This document shows, one piece after another, positions 50,001 to 61,200 of a stretch of DNA of 64,000 bases. The notes beneath the pieces were generated by a model. That model did no database searches and was not told where the DNA came from. It saw only the letters and a program-made list of their open reading frames with translations. Source of the stretch: Zeugodacus cucurbitae (taxonomy: Eukaryota > Arthropoda > Insecta > Diptera > Tephritidae); contig NC_071668.1 in assembly GCF_028554725.1 (NCBI RefSeq), forward strand, positions 24,840,501 to 24,904,500, given 5' to 3'. The position numbers and the translations under genes are program-made. Each line of letters begins with the position of its first letter. Position 1 is the stretch's first letter.

Positions 50001-52131
50001 ATAACTCGCCCCGATCGTTCCTATGGGAGATATACGATATAGTCGCTCAATTTTTTTATAATATATTTAGAATATTTTTCTAGATTTTTGGTGAAAATTT
50101 CATAGCGATATCTCAATGGGAAGTATTTATGGCGGCGGCTTCATACAAGCGGACCCACTGTGCAATGGCTTTATATGCAAGTATGTCAGCTAATTGCCTT
50201 TCGGTTTTGTACTTTTTACAATTATTTCGATGCCATTTATTATTTTTTGTTTCATTAGACCAATTTAAATAGGAGTACAACAATCAACAGTCAAACTTTT
50301 ATAGTTTTTACGAAATTGAGATCCATTAATGGATCGTCGTTAAGCACATGTTTCTGCATTTGGGCCCGTCTATGAAAATTATAATTTAAAACAAAAATTT
50401 AAATAAGCTTTCGATGAAAGCTTTCATACATTTTAAAAGCATGCTCTTAAAATCGATCCTTTGAACCACCAGCTACAACTAATTGATCACACCACTTTTA
50501 GTATTTATTTAAACGAAATTATTAAATAAGCTTATATGTCTGTTGATTTGTTAAATTATGTGAATGCACAAAATTCTTTGTAAACTAATGTTGACACAAT
50601 AAAATTCCGAACTTAACGGCAATAAACGAGATATTGAACTGCAAACCAGCTTAACTGAACCATCCTAAATAAACTCGACTGCTTAATTTTTCAAGAGAAA
50701 GTATAAATATATAATATGTAAATTCGTTTAGTCTATATACATGTATATTATTGCACCGCCAATTCTTTTCCTTCACTGCGTTGTAATATATTGAGGAAAC
50801 TTTTCGCTTTTACTGCTGCGAACTGTTGCACGTTTTTAAGAAATCATCATTAACATAATCATTATTGTGTGGTAACATTAATCATTGTCGGACGGACGGT
50901 GCGAAAAAATGGCAGCAGAAAAATTACCAAAGAACTTGTTTATGTAAGTGCCTGAAACCCACTCGCGTATGCACACATGTAAATGTGTATGTCGGTGTGA
51001 GAGTGCAAATGTGTGTTTCGAATTTCGAGTGGCACGTACACTTTCAGCAGACCGCAAAAAGCGAAAAGGTACCGCAATATTCGCCCCATAGAGTTTATTG
51101 GCTGGCTGACTGCCTGCCTGTGCGCGGCGGTTGGTCGCTCCGAATGGCGCAAAAGTCATGTTTCTTATTGGTCATTATTATAGCGGTGTGTAAAAGCATT
51201 GCAATAAATTGCAATAAAACTGAAATTAAATTTTTTATTAACCCACTATTTGTAGTATGTGGAATATGGAATGTGCCGGCGAGTGTTCGATTGGTTTGAT
51301 TCTGGGTGCGGTGTGGTGCATGTCCCATTCATGCCTAGCCATGCAGCTAGCTAAAGGCAATCGACAAGGACACTGGGGACCGAAAGCACAACAGGCACGT
51401 TCCTTCCTGCCATCGATTTAAATTGCAAAAGCGCAATGCGAGAAAAATTCTCCGTTATAATATTTATTAAACGAATACAAATGGCATAGACAACGTTGGT
51501 GCCATAAATAAGTATACGCCGAGCAAAATGAAATTAAGATGATTCAAATGAGGTTGCTACAAAGGTCAGCTTGTAGCTTGTGCGTGCGGTCGTAAATATA
51601 TTGGAGCTTTCACGTTCAGCATTATATAATTTTGAATTATATACGCGAATAGTAGCGGCATAATAAGGAAAAATTATGTACTTTATTGGATTCGGTTTTT
51701 CAATTAGGTCTAAGCTAATAATTTTCCACAGGAAATATTAGTTAAATGTGTATTTGAACAGTGTTATTGACTCAGCTTTTAAAAGTTGTCTTAACTCCAC
51801 CTTTTTGATGTTTCGTGTATAAATAAAACATTATTTTACAAGTTTGTATACCCCTTTATATATACATCTTTTTTACTTCTTCTTCAACATCATCAATAAC
51901 CTTCAAGTGTGTAAGTACTTACATCTACATTGACACCGGGCAGTGGAAATGCTTGTCCTGGCGGTTTATCGCGCGGCACATAACGGTAAAACTCATGCCC
52001 ATCCTTGTACCATTTCACTGAGTACAATGACTCGCCGTCCAAGTTGTAACGGCAGCCGAGTTCGGCGCTCTTGAAACGCATTATATGATTGGGTATTTTC
52101 ACTTCCGTCATCGTGAGCGAGTTGGATATGT
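37982..52131 (-). CDS. Beaten path (Beat) family immunoglobulin-domain protein, last five exons
   Basis: The spliced minus-strand CDS is 52131-51923, 47141-47006, 38633-38371, 38312-38189 and 38097-37982, giving 281 residues plus stop. All joins have AG/GT ends and compatible phases. Ig domain 1 spans the first two exons: Cys in ELGCRYNLDGESLYSVKWYK, second Cys in LMSTGLYKCEVS. Ig domain 2 spans the next two: KISGGKPRYQIGDVVRVNCT, HLSWLINGEPA and DMKLKCVAKISSLYW. N-glycosylation sites RNSS, NCTS and ANRS are visible. The C-terminus has a hydrophobic run (LQLATLLSLLTAF) that might be a GPI or membrane anchor signal. Beat proteins are neuronal cell-surface or secreted ligands of Side receptors that guide motor axons. 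Which paralogue this is cannot be fixed. The signal-peptide exon (ending in phase 1) was not found in the window. Confidence 0.9.
38189..38312 (-). CDS. beat-like gene, exon encoding end of Ig domain 2
   Basis: 124 bp after a 58-bp intron (acceptor TTGCTAG). Starts CVAKISSLYWQSNEASVES, where the Cys closes Ig domain 2, and ends KSRAH plus one base before GTAACT. Confidence 0.85.
38371..38633 (-). CDS. beat-like gene, exon encoding first part of Ig domain 2
   Basis: Starts after TTATTACAG in phase 1: TPNHGPKISGGKPRYQIGDV, VRVNCTSAPSKPACHLSWLI and so on to HFRHGDMKLK, ending AAAG before GTATGT. The Cys of NCT and Trp of LSW are the domain core. Confidence 0.9.
39579..40167. mobile_element. Tc1/mariner-type MITE, 589 bp
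   Basis: The left end CAGAGGTAGTCAAAATTGTT and right end AATTTTGACTACCTCTG are inverse repeats, flanked by TA on both sides (39577-39578 and 40168-40169). The internal segment has no transposase. A near-copy of the right end, GTGTGTAAATACTTTTGACTAC at about 39940, lies inside the element in the same orientation as the right end, as in Tc1 elements with multiple transposase-binding repeats. Confidence 0.8.
45053..46262 (+). mobile_element. Helitron copy 2, 5'-truncated, inside a beat intron
   Basis: From about 45053 it parallels copy 1 (CCGATCTGGCTAATTTTAGT at 2437 onward) to the same 3' end: hairpin GCCACA/TGTGGC at 46233-46250 and CTAG at 46259-46262 followed by T. It preserves ARILLTGDLRQTLPIIPGST near 45690-45745, fuller than copy 1 at this helicase motif, and SFNLWR after it. 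Multiple frame breaks. The 5' TC terminus is missing. It lies antisense to the host gene. Confidence 0.8.
47006..47141 (-). CDS. beat-like gene, exon encoding second half of Ig domain 1
   Basis: 136 bp, starting in phase 0 after TTTCAAG: VRNSSDTKVTLRRVTLMSTG, then LYKCEVSGEAPAF and SESETMTVV, ending with one base (A) before GTAAG. That base plus TG of the next exon makes Met, confirming the join. Confidence 0.9.
47701..48300. mobile_element. 600-bp foldback MITE with very long terminal inverted repeats
   Basis: Begins TAGGGTGGCCCTTA and ends TAAGGGCCACCCTA. The arms (about 47701-47915 and 48085-48300) are inverse copies with small indels: ATCGCACCCCCTAGAAATAT, GCGAATAGCCCAAAAACTAG, TATATACAAAGTTTTGGGTC and CCATATTTCAAAG each recur inverted. 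The flanks are (AT)n, so the target duplication is ambiguous: TA, or 8 bp with 7 of 8 matching. The superfamily is not assigned. There is no coding. Confidence 0.85.
49525..50110 (+). repeat. Diverged family A-like repeat (copy A9)
   Basis: TTATGGGTTAAAAACCATAT and CTCAGGAACTACTCGACTAA match family A near 9810-9850. Later GTGTGGCATCGCGGCC, AAGGCCCCAGATATAGAACA and a GGGCGGGCGGGACTGAACCACGCC-like segment (broken by divergence) follow in the family's order. Both terminal motifs are missing. Confidence 0.55.
51923..52131 (-). CDS. beat-like gene, exon encoding first half of Ig domain 1
   Basis: Begins after TTCCAG with two bases completing a codon, then ISNSLTMTEVKIPNH and runs to PGVNVD, followed by GTAAGTACTT. 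It carries the first Ig Cys (GCRYNLDG) and the core Trp (SVKWYKDG), then the family-typical EFYRYVP and PPGQAFPLPGVNV. Confidence 0.9.
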
Positions 52132-52699
52132 CTGGAAGAGAGAGAATAACGTTTTTAAGGAGATTATATTTATTTTTACTTAAATGTGATTAATAATTGA
52201 GACGTATTTAATATATATATGGAGGTAATAATATTTATATCTCATAAATTGATGTTATAGGATTGGAACATTTTTTATAAAACATCAATTTCTTTTATAT
52301 ACATATTTATGTATAAACATATGTATTTTGAATGTCGTTCTGAGAATCATGAAGAGATTTTTTGGAGCTCTTCCTACAATTTTTTGTATTATATAATACT
52401 CTGAGAACATGTTTAATATTTTATTTTGTGTATTGTCTTAATGAACTAAGCCAGTCTATTAAATTTGTTTTGTCTTAAAGACACCGCTAGCGGAGAATGT
52501 TGTTTGTGGCAAGAGGCAAAGACCCTTGGATCCCATTCTTCGCTCTTAAATGCTGCAAGAAGGGCTCGAATCGAACTGAAGGGAGATAGGTAGGCGTCGA
52601 ATTCTGAAAATGTGAACTTTGGACAACTATTTTTGGAAATATAAAATTTTAATTTTTGACTCTACAGCATTTCTAATATAAACTGAACCCGTATAATGA
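52132..52699. other. Upstream intron of the beat-like gene, no exon seen
   Basis: AT-rich DNA right of the first recognised beat exon. No signal-peptide exon with a phase 1 donor was found here or further right. Confidence 0.45.
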
Positions 52700-52779
52700 A
52701 ATATGAGGACAAGGTGAATAATGCCCATATTTATTTCTACATTTTTAGTGGCTTCGATATTTAGTAACATACATAACGG

Positions 52780-53180
52780 AGCTCCATTCTCCTCTTGCGC
52801 TGAATCGGTGGACCTCACGCAAGCTCAGTAAATGCTGGTTACCAAGGTTTGTGGCCAAGGTGGAGCGCCAGGTGTCGGCGCTGAGTAAAGTACTCAGCGA
52901 ACACTGCGGGATAGGCATACATGCGATGAGGCTGATAATCCGAACACAAACAGCAATAGCTGTATGGAGAAAGGCGAGGTGGAAACACCAAATCCTTTCT
53001 TTTTCCAATGTGGAGAACTAAGGTTGAAACTTCTCTGCAGCTACACCTTAGAACGGGCAAACTATGCGATATGTGACCCATACTCAAAAATCTATTGATA
53101 TCAAAATGGCCTTTAGCTGTCCAAGTGGGATACATCGCGACAACTATTGTCAACATTAAAACCTAACCTAATCTACATAT
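52780..53180 (+). mobile_element. Non-LTR retrotransposon 3' end relic
   Basis: Plus-strand frames give LSEHCGIGIHAMRL, then after damage CMEKGEVETPNPFLFQCGEL and LCSYTLERANYAICDPYSKI, matching the cysteine-rich C-terminus of I/LOA-like elements (compare TGHCPMGLHAMRLNIL at 63.87 kb). It ends in AACCTAACCTAAT at about 53161-53172, a short-repeat tail typical of such elements. The left edge is approximate. Confidence 0.7.
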
Positions 53181-53218
53181 TATAATTAATAATGCTATTT
53201 CCAAATAGCTAATTAACC

Positions 53219-53350
53219 TATATCATTAATTTCTATCGTTTTGAAAAAAAAAATTATGTAAATCCATTTTTCTGTTTTTTTTTTATATCATTAATTTCTA
53301 TCGTTTTGAAAAAAAAATTATGTAAATCCATTTTTCTGTTTTTTTTTTTT
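53219..53350 (+). repeat. Tandem duplication of a ~66-bp unit
   Basis: TATATCATTAATTTCTATCG and TTATGTAAATCCATTTTTCT occur twice in a row, differing only in poly(A) and poly(T) length. Slippage or a recent duplication is likely. Confidence 0.85.
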
Positions 53351-56300
53351 ACTTTTGAGTTTTCGGGTTTCTAGACTCACAGTCGCCCGTAGAGGTCGTT
53401 TTAAAGAAGGAAATCACGGATCTTGATAAGGTAGCCGCCTGGACTGGCTCTGGAGCTCTAACCCATTAAGAGAATGTCGTAAAATATGCTGGTAGGTCAA
53501 ATCTTAAAGTTAAATATTGCCCAATAGTATATATTCCCAACACAGTTTTACAAGTGAGACCGTAATTGACCGTGAGACCGACTTTCTATGACATTTTCAA
53601 CAAGTCTTCCACACGCAATTAGACATTGACACTTAGAAAACCTAATGATCACTTACCAACACCGGAAGTTGTGTGTTATCTTCACTCATATGCAAAATAG
53701 CATGACGCCCTGTACTCACAAACCAAGCTTTCGAGCTGCGCAGAGTTGCATATTCATGACTGCAATTTGCCACATTTACAAGCTTTCTGTGAAAGCTTAG
53801 CGCATACAAAACAGCGCAACAAAGTAGCACGGCACAGTGCAAGTGAAACAGCTGTGTCGGTTTTTATTTACGCAAACACTCCATAAGCGACGACGCATCC
53901 AAAAGGTATGGAGGCACCCAGATGCATAATTCAGCAAGATTGCGACAATGCTTAGACAAAGCAAATAAGGCGTCACACCTCGAGACACGAACGCCGGACT
54001 TGAAAGCTTCAAAGAATGAAAAACAAAAACAAGGCTAAATGGAAAGGTTGCAGAAACTATGAAACTGCGACAAAGTCTAAGCGAGCATCCGCTTCCAGAT
54101 ACACACACATACGCATATCGCTGTTGTTATTTCACACATACAAATGTATTGACTGACAGCCCGAGTGCAATAACAAAAGGTCATTAGTAGTGGTGATGGT
54201 AAACGGGGCGGCTGCGAAAACAATGGACATTTAAGCCCGGATGAAATATCATTAACTCTAGCAGAGCCTTGCCTTGCCATTGTGCCGCAGCCAAGATGAG
54301 ATGAATGAATGAAGTATGCCTACAACTCTATCAACACCGCCGAGGCTTACATGTCGACAGTCACTGCAGCACGAAAATAAAAGCGTAAAATAGCAAAGCG
54401 TTTGCTTGGCAAGGCGAAATTACATAGCAGAGTGGCGCATTAGAAGGTGAATGCAGTTCACATGTCGCAGGGATAAACTCACACACACGTTTGTATGAAC
54501 TTGAATGCAAATAAGTGTTTGCAGGCGCTGCGTCAACTTTGTAATTGCGTGCATAGTTGAGTGTGTATGTGTGTGTGAATATGTGTTAGTGCCTGCATCC
54601 GTGTGCCAACGTATGACATCAAAAGATAAACTTATGCCGGTGCGCACCTTTTGCTGGCAAAACAAATTATGCCCGCCAGTATGACATGGCATATTTTACC
54701 CTAGCACAGGCATCACACATACATACATACATATATGTATCTTTGCATTTGTATGTGTACGTGTGTGAGTGCATTGTAAGCATCTAAGACACGTTGTTTA
54801 TTTGAACTTTACAAGCAGTGTTAGTTATGTGACAGCCGATGTGTCATTTGCGTGCATTAGCAGGACGCTTGAAAGTTGCTCCTTTCTGAAAGCAGCAGCA
54901 CAAAAGCAACAATCTGCAGTCTGCAGCAGCAAAAGCAACAACGCAGGATTAAAAGGTGGTGGTGGTGGTGGTAGCAGTGAGGCACAGCGATTAACTATTG
55001 CAGCTGTTATCTGTAATGTAATCACATATGCACGTGAGGGCTTGAAATGTTGAGTATGATTTAAGTCGAGCTTAAAAAACAAAACTGTTGAGAAACTAAA
55101 TTTTTAAAATTTCACATGTACTCTGTTGAAATTTAAATTTTCCGAAAATATTGCAAAGTAGGAGTTTTCTGATTTTATAGGCATGAGACCTGTAAAAACA
55201 ACATATTCAGTTTTTGCACCTCAAGATTGTCAGTCAGAGTGCCACCTATAAGTAATAAATTCATATAATAGATCGTAACCAACAAAATGATGTAAGGGCA
55301 AGAAAATCGGATGTCCGATAAAATTTGGTACAACTCTTCTCTGATTTAGGAGTGTTGGTGCTACGCCAACAAAATGACGTATTGCGAAAAAATATTATGG
55401 TCTAGGAAAAATAATCCACCTTATCTCCAATAGATTAGAATAGATTAGTAATCTGTATCCCGTGATATATAAGTGCAATCGGGTATTTGCAGGGAATTAT
55501 GTACTATGAGCTGGTCCCCTACGATCAAAATCTTAATTCGAACTTCATCAGTTAACTATTGGACCAAAGGAGTTAGAGGAAGTTCATCCGCATCTTCTTT
55601 GTAGTCCGGACTTACCAAGTGAGTACCACCTTGAGGAGAAAAATTCTACTTAGCTAAAAATTGTGAAAATCGAATGTACTCGTTTTTTTTGTCAATAGGG
55701 ACGAAGGTTTTTACGAGAGTGGTGGCATATGAAATTACCTTTAATATGGAACGAAACGATGCATATTTGACCGATCACGAACCATTCTAACTATGGTAAC
55801 TAAATCATTCAATTTAATACAAAAGTAATTGATTCTAATGATAAGTTTTTGAATGGTCTACAACCATGCCCAATAGTGCTATTCGGAATAATTAGTTTAG
55901 TCAAATTTACAGTAGATTCAATAGAGACATATACTTAATACTGAAAATATCCAGCAATATGTAAATTCAATAAAGCTATATCTAAAATATGGATAATCAT
56001 TTTAGAAATTTTCCAGGTTTTTAAATAAATAAGTTTTTACAAATTGCAATCCAATGCTCAGAAACATTGAAAAACTTACCTTTGAAAGTGCTTAGAGCTT
56101 CGAGAAGTTTCCCTCCACAGAATTTAAATATTACCTACCATGACCATCGACTACATGGAATTGCATTCCAACTACTTGGAAATTTCCTGCTTATATACAT
56201 ATGTATAAACTTACCCTAACATAGCCTACAACAAATAGTGGCCATTGCAAAACCGTTATCACAAAAGGAATTCTGAAAATTTCGCGCATCAAGCCGTAAA

Positions 56301-58124
56301 TTATTTCAAACGCTTTGGTTATTTAAAAATTTGTATTTGTACAGTGATTGCTTACACAAGACTGTCTGCTTCATAAATACCTTCTCTCCGCTTCAATGTG
56401 TATGGAAATCGCATTATTGCACATATACTCACATATATTCGAAAGCGTATGAGTGTGTGTGTGTGGTTATGTGGTTTCTTAGCATTTTCACTTTTTCACT
56501 AACGTGACGACATCAACACTCCTCCCGCCTTGTCTACCGTTTATTTGCTCGGTTGCCTTTTGCTTGCGCTTTTCGCCGTTTTTGCCGACAGCCGCGGTGA
56601 GCGGGTGCTTGTGTTGCTGCGGGGCAATCATGGCGGTAAAACTGTTGAACAATGAAGCCAAGGAAAGAAAACAAGCAAACGCGCTAGCATTACTTCCCCC
56701 CCACATATGTATATTTATGAAGAATGCGACGCCAATGTGCGCGGCAGCAGCGCCCTGTGGCAGCAACTATGTAGAAAATCAATTTCGTTCTTCATTTGCA
56801 GTTGGCAATTTGCATAATAAGGTCGTTTGGCGCAATTTACATGTGAATGTAATAAATTCTCTCTCTCTCTGTGTGTATGTAGTATGTTCACATATGAAGC
56901 AGTTAGTGTGTTTGTGCATCAAAACACCGGTTGCAAGCACGCAGTTTTTGCACATACATACAGTGGAATTTGTGTTATTGTTATTATTTTATAATTGCAT
57001 ACATATGCATTTATATTTATTGATCTTTGGATGAGAAGGTGAGTGTATATGTACACATATGTGTATTCTAGCGTGCAAAACTGTTTGTGCAGACTGGCAG
57101 TCTGTCGCCTTCGCTAGTTGCCTTGGCGTACATGATTTGTTCATATTTGTTGTCGCAAATGCGGATCTGATCAAACCGTCATCTTTTGTACTTCAAAGTA
57201 GCAGTTTCCGTTTTGCATAAGCGCCTTCCGGGTACAAATTTGGTTGTTATATGGGAGGTGTCAAATTTCCGACTTTACTATGGAAGCTTAAATATTGGTA
57301 GTTAAAGTTAGTTCTTTGCAAAATAGTCGCCATTCAGAATTCTTTCGATTTCATTTTAAAAATATTTCTAGTTTTTCGTTCTATATCTCTCTTTGGGAAC
57401 TCTGAGTATGTGTTTGTTTTAGTATTGAAATTTATTGAAAAAATTCTTTCTATGAGGAACAAAAAATAATAAAAATATATGAAATATATATGAGAAGGTT
57501 TGAACTTATTTTACAATAAAAAAACAATCGATAAAAAATTTAGAGAGACGTTTTCTCTTTCAACAAAATACATTTTCAAATGAAGAACTTCACATTAATA
57601 AGACATTTTTTCTTGAATACCATTTATAGACATCATCACTTTAAATGGTGAAACGTACTGTATAATTCTCGAGGACTTCAATTCCGTAGCAACATTATCG
57701 AAGTATATATCCGATGAAAGGATGTTTTTTTTTGCCTAAGAGAGGTAAAAATACACTATTGGATAATGTTCGATATTCAACCTTATTTGTTTTCAAATGT
57801 TTTTAAGTAAGAATTCCTTGCCCATAGAGGGAGTTATATCTCCATAAATTAAATGAATAAGGTCCTTCTCCAAACAAACAATCTGAGATCGGTTCCCTGG
57901 TATAATTAAAAACCGTATTGCCCCGGAAGCTGTTATATGCTGTGATCGCTTTGATTGATTAAGATTGACTACTTTTAAAGGGTAAGCAAATGATTAAGAG
58001 ATTTAAAAGTAACCTTCATGCGAGTACGCAAAATATCTAGATGCGATAGTTTGTCTTTGTAAAATCTAAATTTATAATCTATTAATCCAAACTAATCATG
58101 CGTCGTTTTATAGGTTATGTCAAG
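53351..58124. other. Intergenic or intronic DNA, no supportable gene
   Basis: Includes an ACAT microsatellite (about 54716-54738), a CAG/CAA-rich patch with a (GGT)6-type run at about 54956-54975, and a GC-richer patch at 56500-56780 open on both strands. A plus frame without stops from 56504 to 57034 starts at GTG, not ATG, and shows no domain. This probably lies within the 5' intron of the beat-like gene, if its first exon is further right. Confidence 0.4.
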
Positions 58125-58245
58125 ACCTTTCAAAAATGTATAGTATAGCCAGATACGAACTCTGTAGCGCTTTATACATAGCCGCGAAATTCAAAAGACA
58201 AAAAGGCGGAAGGAAGATATTTGCCAACCTAATCCTGCGGCGTTT
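58125..58245 (+). repeat. Dispersed repeat family C, copy C2
   Basis: The partner of 22453-22578: ACCTTTCAAAAATGTATAG, CTCTGTAGCGCTTTATACAT, AGCCGCGAAATTCAAA and GATATTTGCCAACCTAATC match in order. Confidence 0.6.
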
Positions 58246-61200
58246 TTCACAAAACTGTGCTTACGTTGAACAAGAGTTCTTGAGAACTACCCCACAGATC
58301 TTGATGGATTTTTAAACAGTTTAAATTTGTTTAAAGGTAAAAAGTACTTACACAAGCAACTATTCGAAAGTAGAAATCCACTTTTAACAGCTCCAAGACA
58401 TATGTAAATCGTTACTCTACTTTGAAAAGTTATTCGGTTAAGGGTATAAGTAGTGACAGCAAAGGCTCGGTTTCAACCCGATTTCTTAGTAACCTTAGTA
58501 ACTTAAACGAATAAAACAACCCAAGCTTGTCTAGGATCTTGTGTGGATTCTATGTTTATATTATTTATTTTTTCAGAATTTATGCACGCATTCTACAAAT
58601 CAAAAAGGTGAAGAGTGAAGATGAAAATAAAAAACAAACATACAAATAAATAATTAAGAATAAGAAATATAAAAAGTTAGAAAGGAGTAATGGAAAATTC
58701 CTTTACAAAACGCATAACAGTGAAGCAAAGAGTTTATTTCTACTTTACAAAGCGCATAACTGTGAGAAAAAGAGTTGTTGTTACGAGAGAAGTATGGCAT
58801 CTCCGCTGGCTGCAAGTTGATTGTGCTGGAGTTTTGTAGAAGAAGCAATTTCATGCATCGTTTAATTTTCATTCGGGTTTAATTTGTGCAGTTTTGCGCT
58901 TTTGCCTTCATTACTTTAGTTTTCTACAAAATGCCTCCTTGCCATCTGCTCATCTGCCGTAGATATTTTCAACACCATAGTATATATGTATGTATGTATA
59001 TGGTGGCGTGTAAACCCATTATGTTCTTATGGCTTTGCAAATTGTATTATGTTTACATATATGTGTTGTGTGCAACACTGCTTTCCCAGCTGGTATTTGA
59101 ATATATTTAATTTTTTTCTATCTACTAAACTATTTCACTACAACTTTATTTGTTTGACAGATACATATACAGCCACACATACACATACTCATGCAAATGC
59201 AGCAGTGAATTTGTTTTGGAATATTTCTTCATAGCGCCTTTGAAAATGGAAATATTTATTTTTTCCTTGACTTCCTTGGCAAAAATTGCCAAGAAGTTAG
59301 ATTTGATGAAAATTTACAAAATAAAATAAAATTATATGAAGCGCATGGTAATGTGCACACGCCCCTCCACCTAATAAAATCCCGTGTTTGTGATTTCTTT
59401 CACATATACATATATAACCGTACATACGTTGTATGTGTGTTCAGAACAAATGTTGGTGTTTGTGAATGTGTTGCTTTTGTCTAGTGCTGTTGAGGTTCTT
59501 ATGTATATATACAATGTTGCTAGCTTGTGTGGCTTGTGTTCATCGTTCTCCATTTCAATGCTTATTATTGTTGTTGCTGTTTTATTTATTGTTGGTGTCA
59601 AAGTCGGTGTTTATTTGTTTTAAATTGCTTCAACTGCTGCCACACACTCACCCATTTGTACATTTCGGCATTTGTTGGTTTATGCATTGTTTTTGCTTTT
59701 GCTTTTTTGTTTCAGCAACACAACGTTTGTTGCACATACCATACAAGGGTACAACTGTATGTATGTATATATATTTGTTTGTATGTAAAGTGTTGTGCTA
59801 TTGTATTTACATATTTCTTCTTCGTTTCGTTCTTTAGTCTGCCTAAGCCTTTTTGTCAAATTGCCTGGAATTTTATGAACTTAATTCTTTATTTTTGCAA
59901 TGGTAATTTTTCGAAGTTGGTAATGCCGGCTTAAGTGCCACTTTAAAATGCCATGAAATAGTAGCAAAAAATATTCATTTCAGCCATAACATAAAACCTA
60001 ATGAACGGCAAATAATAACAAACTTGTGTATTGGCTAAATTGTTGACTTTAAACTCTTTTTCGGCGCATAAAATCGAATGTGTTTCAGTTTCTTTAGTGA
60101 AATTTTTGGGTAAAGCAATAAATTTGCCCATCGTGTCTAACTGATAGTTAATAACCGTGGCAAAAAAATAAAACTTATATCTCTAAAATCATACTATTAA
60201 TAGTAATAAATATTTCAATACAACAAATTTAAATAAATTGCAAATAAAAAATTAAAAGATGTGATAAATATTTCTAAGCTTTTATAGCAAAATTTTTATC
60301 AAAAAATATATAATCGATATTATTTAATCAACTGAACGGAAAACAGTTTATGAATATGACTATCTGACGATACGTCGATATTTCCCTGAATTTGAGGTTA
60401 AAACTAAATTTAGATTTTAAGTAATAAATTCCTAGCGAAATAACGACACGTTTCTTCGTTTAATTCTATACCGAACTTATCCTAACTAGTGTTTTTAATT
60501 AACGTGGATACCTGCCGATGAAAGGCTTAACTCCACGTGTGCTCAAGAACACAAGGGTATAAATTTACAGCGTTGATCAGCGCCCTGATTTTGCTATGCA
60601 CCTTTTAGTACCAATTGGCGTGTGGTATGGACACACTAACACCACCTTGGTTGGGCCGAGGCCCATCGAAAACCTCTGCCGTTCTTTGGGTCCGGCACCC
60701 GGTTGCTATGCAACTCCACACCGAGTAATCAAAGGCCCTCTGCCTGCATTTACGTTTCAAACCACAGAAGCAAAGCTCCCTGGGCTCTTGCTCTCCGTGT
60801 CACCATTTTAATGTCTTTGATGAGACTTTTTAGCCGAAGCTACCTCTGGTGGACAATTGTGGCTTGAACACAATTCAAAGTCCTTAATGATAGGAATAGC
60901 CGTTTCTTAGGAAGAATGTTATATCAAATAGGTAATATAATAAAAGTTCAAGTCAAGAAATATATTATAGCGCGCGTAGGCAAAATCATTATGAGACATC
61001 CCCACTACTTAATTTCCCTCTTTTGAGCTGAATTTTCACTAGAAAAACAAACTTAAGAAACGCAATATTCCTGAAATGCAGTAGAACTTTATGAACCTAG
61101 TTAAAGAACTTTAAAGATTTTAGGTTTCAGTTTAAATCGAAAATTCAACCGTCTACTGAAGAGTTACCTCAACTAAAATAATAATTTTCTCGCTGAATAT

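Larger units (their letters stand above)
47142..51922 (-). other. 4.8-kb intron of the beat-like gene
   Basis: Contains the 600-bp foldback MITE (47701-48300), a diverged family A-like segment (49525-50110) and a GC-richer patch at 50865-51420 that is open on both strands without recognisable product. Confidence 0.7.

Noticed and set aside
50865..51299. 144-codon plus frame
   Set aside because: It starts at GTG in a region open on both strands, with no domain. Only the inner ATG frame is mentioned as a finding.
53797..54108. Minus frame of 103 codons with hydrophobic segments, also considered as a beat first exon
   Set aside because: It begins at GTG, has no Met before the hydrophobic part and no clear donor.
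59384..59934. Three overlapping long plus frames rich in Cys, Leu and Phe
   Set aside because: T-rich and GT-rich sequence produces such frames in all phases. No exon signals or domains.
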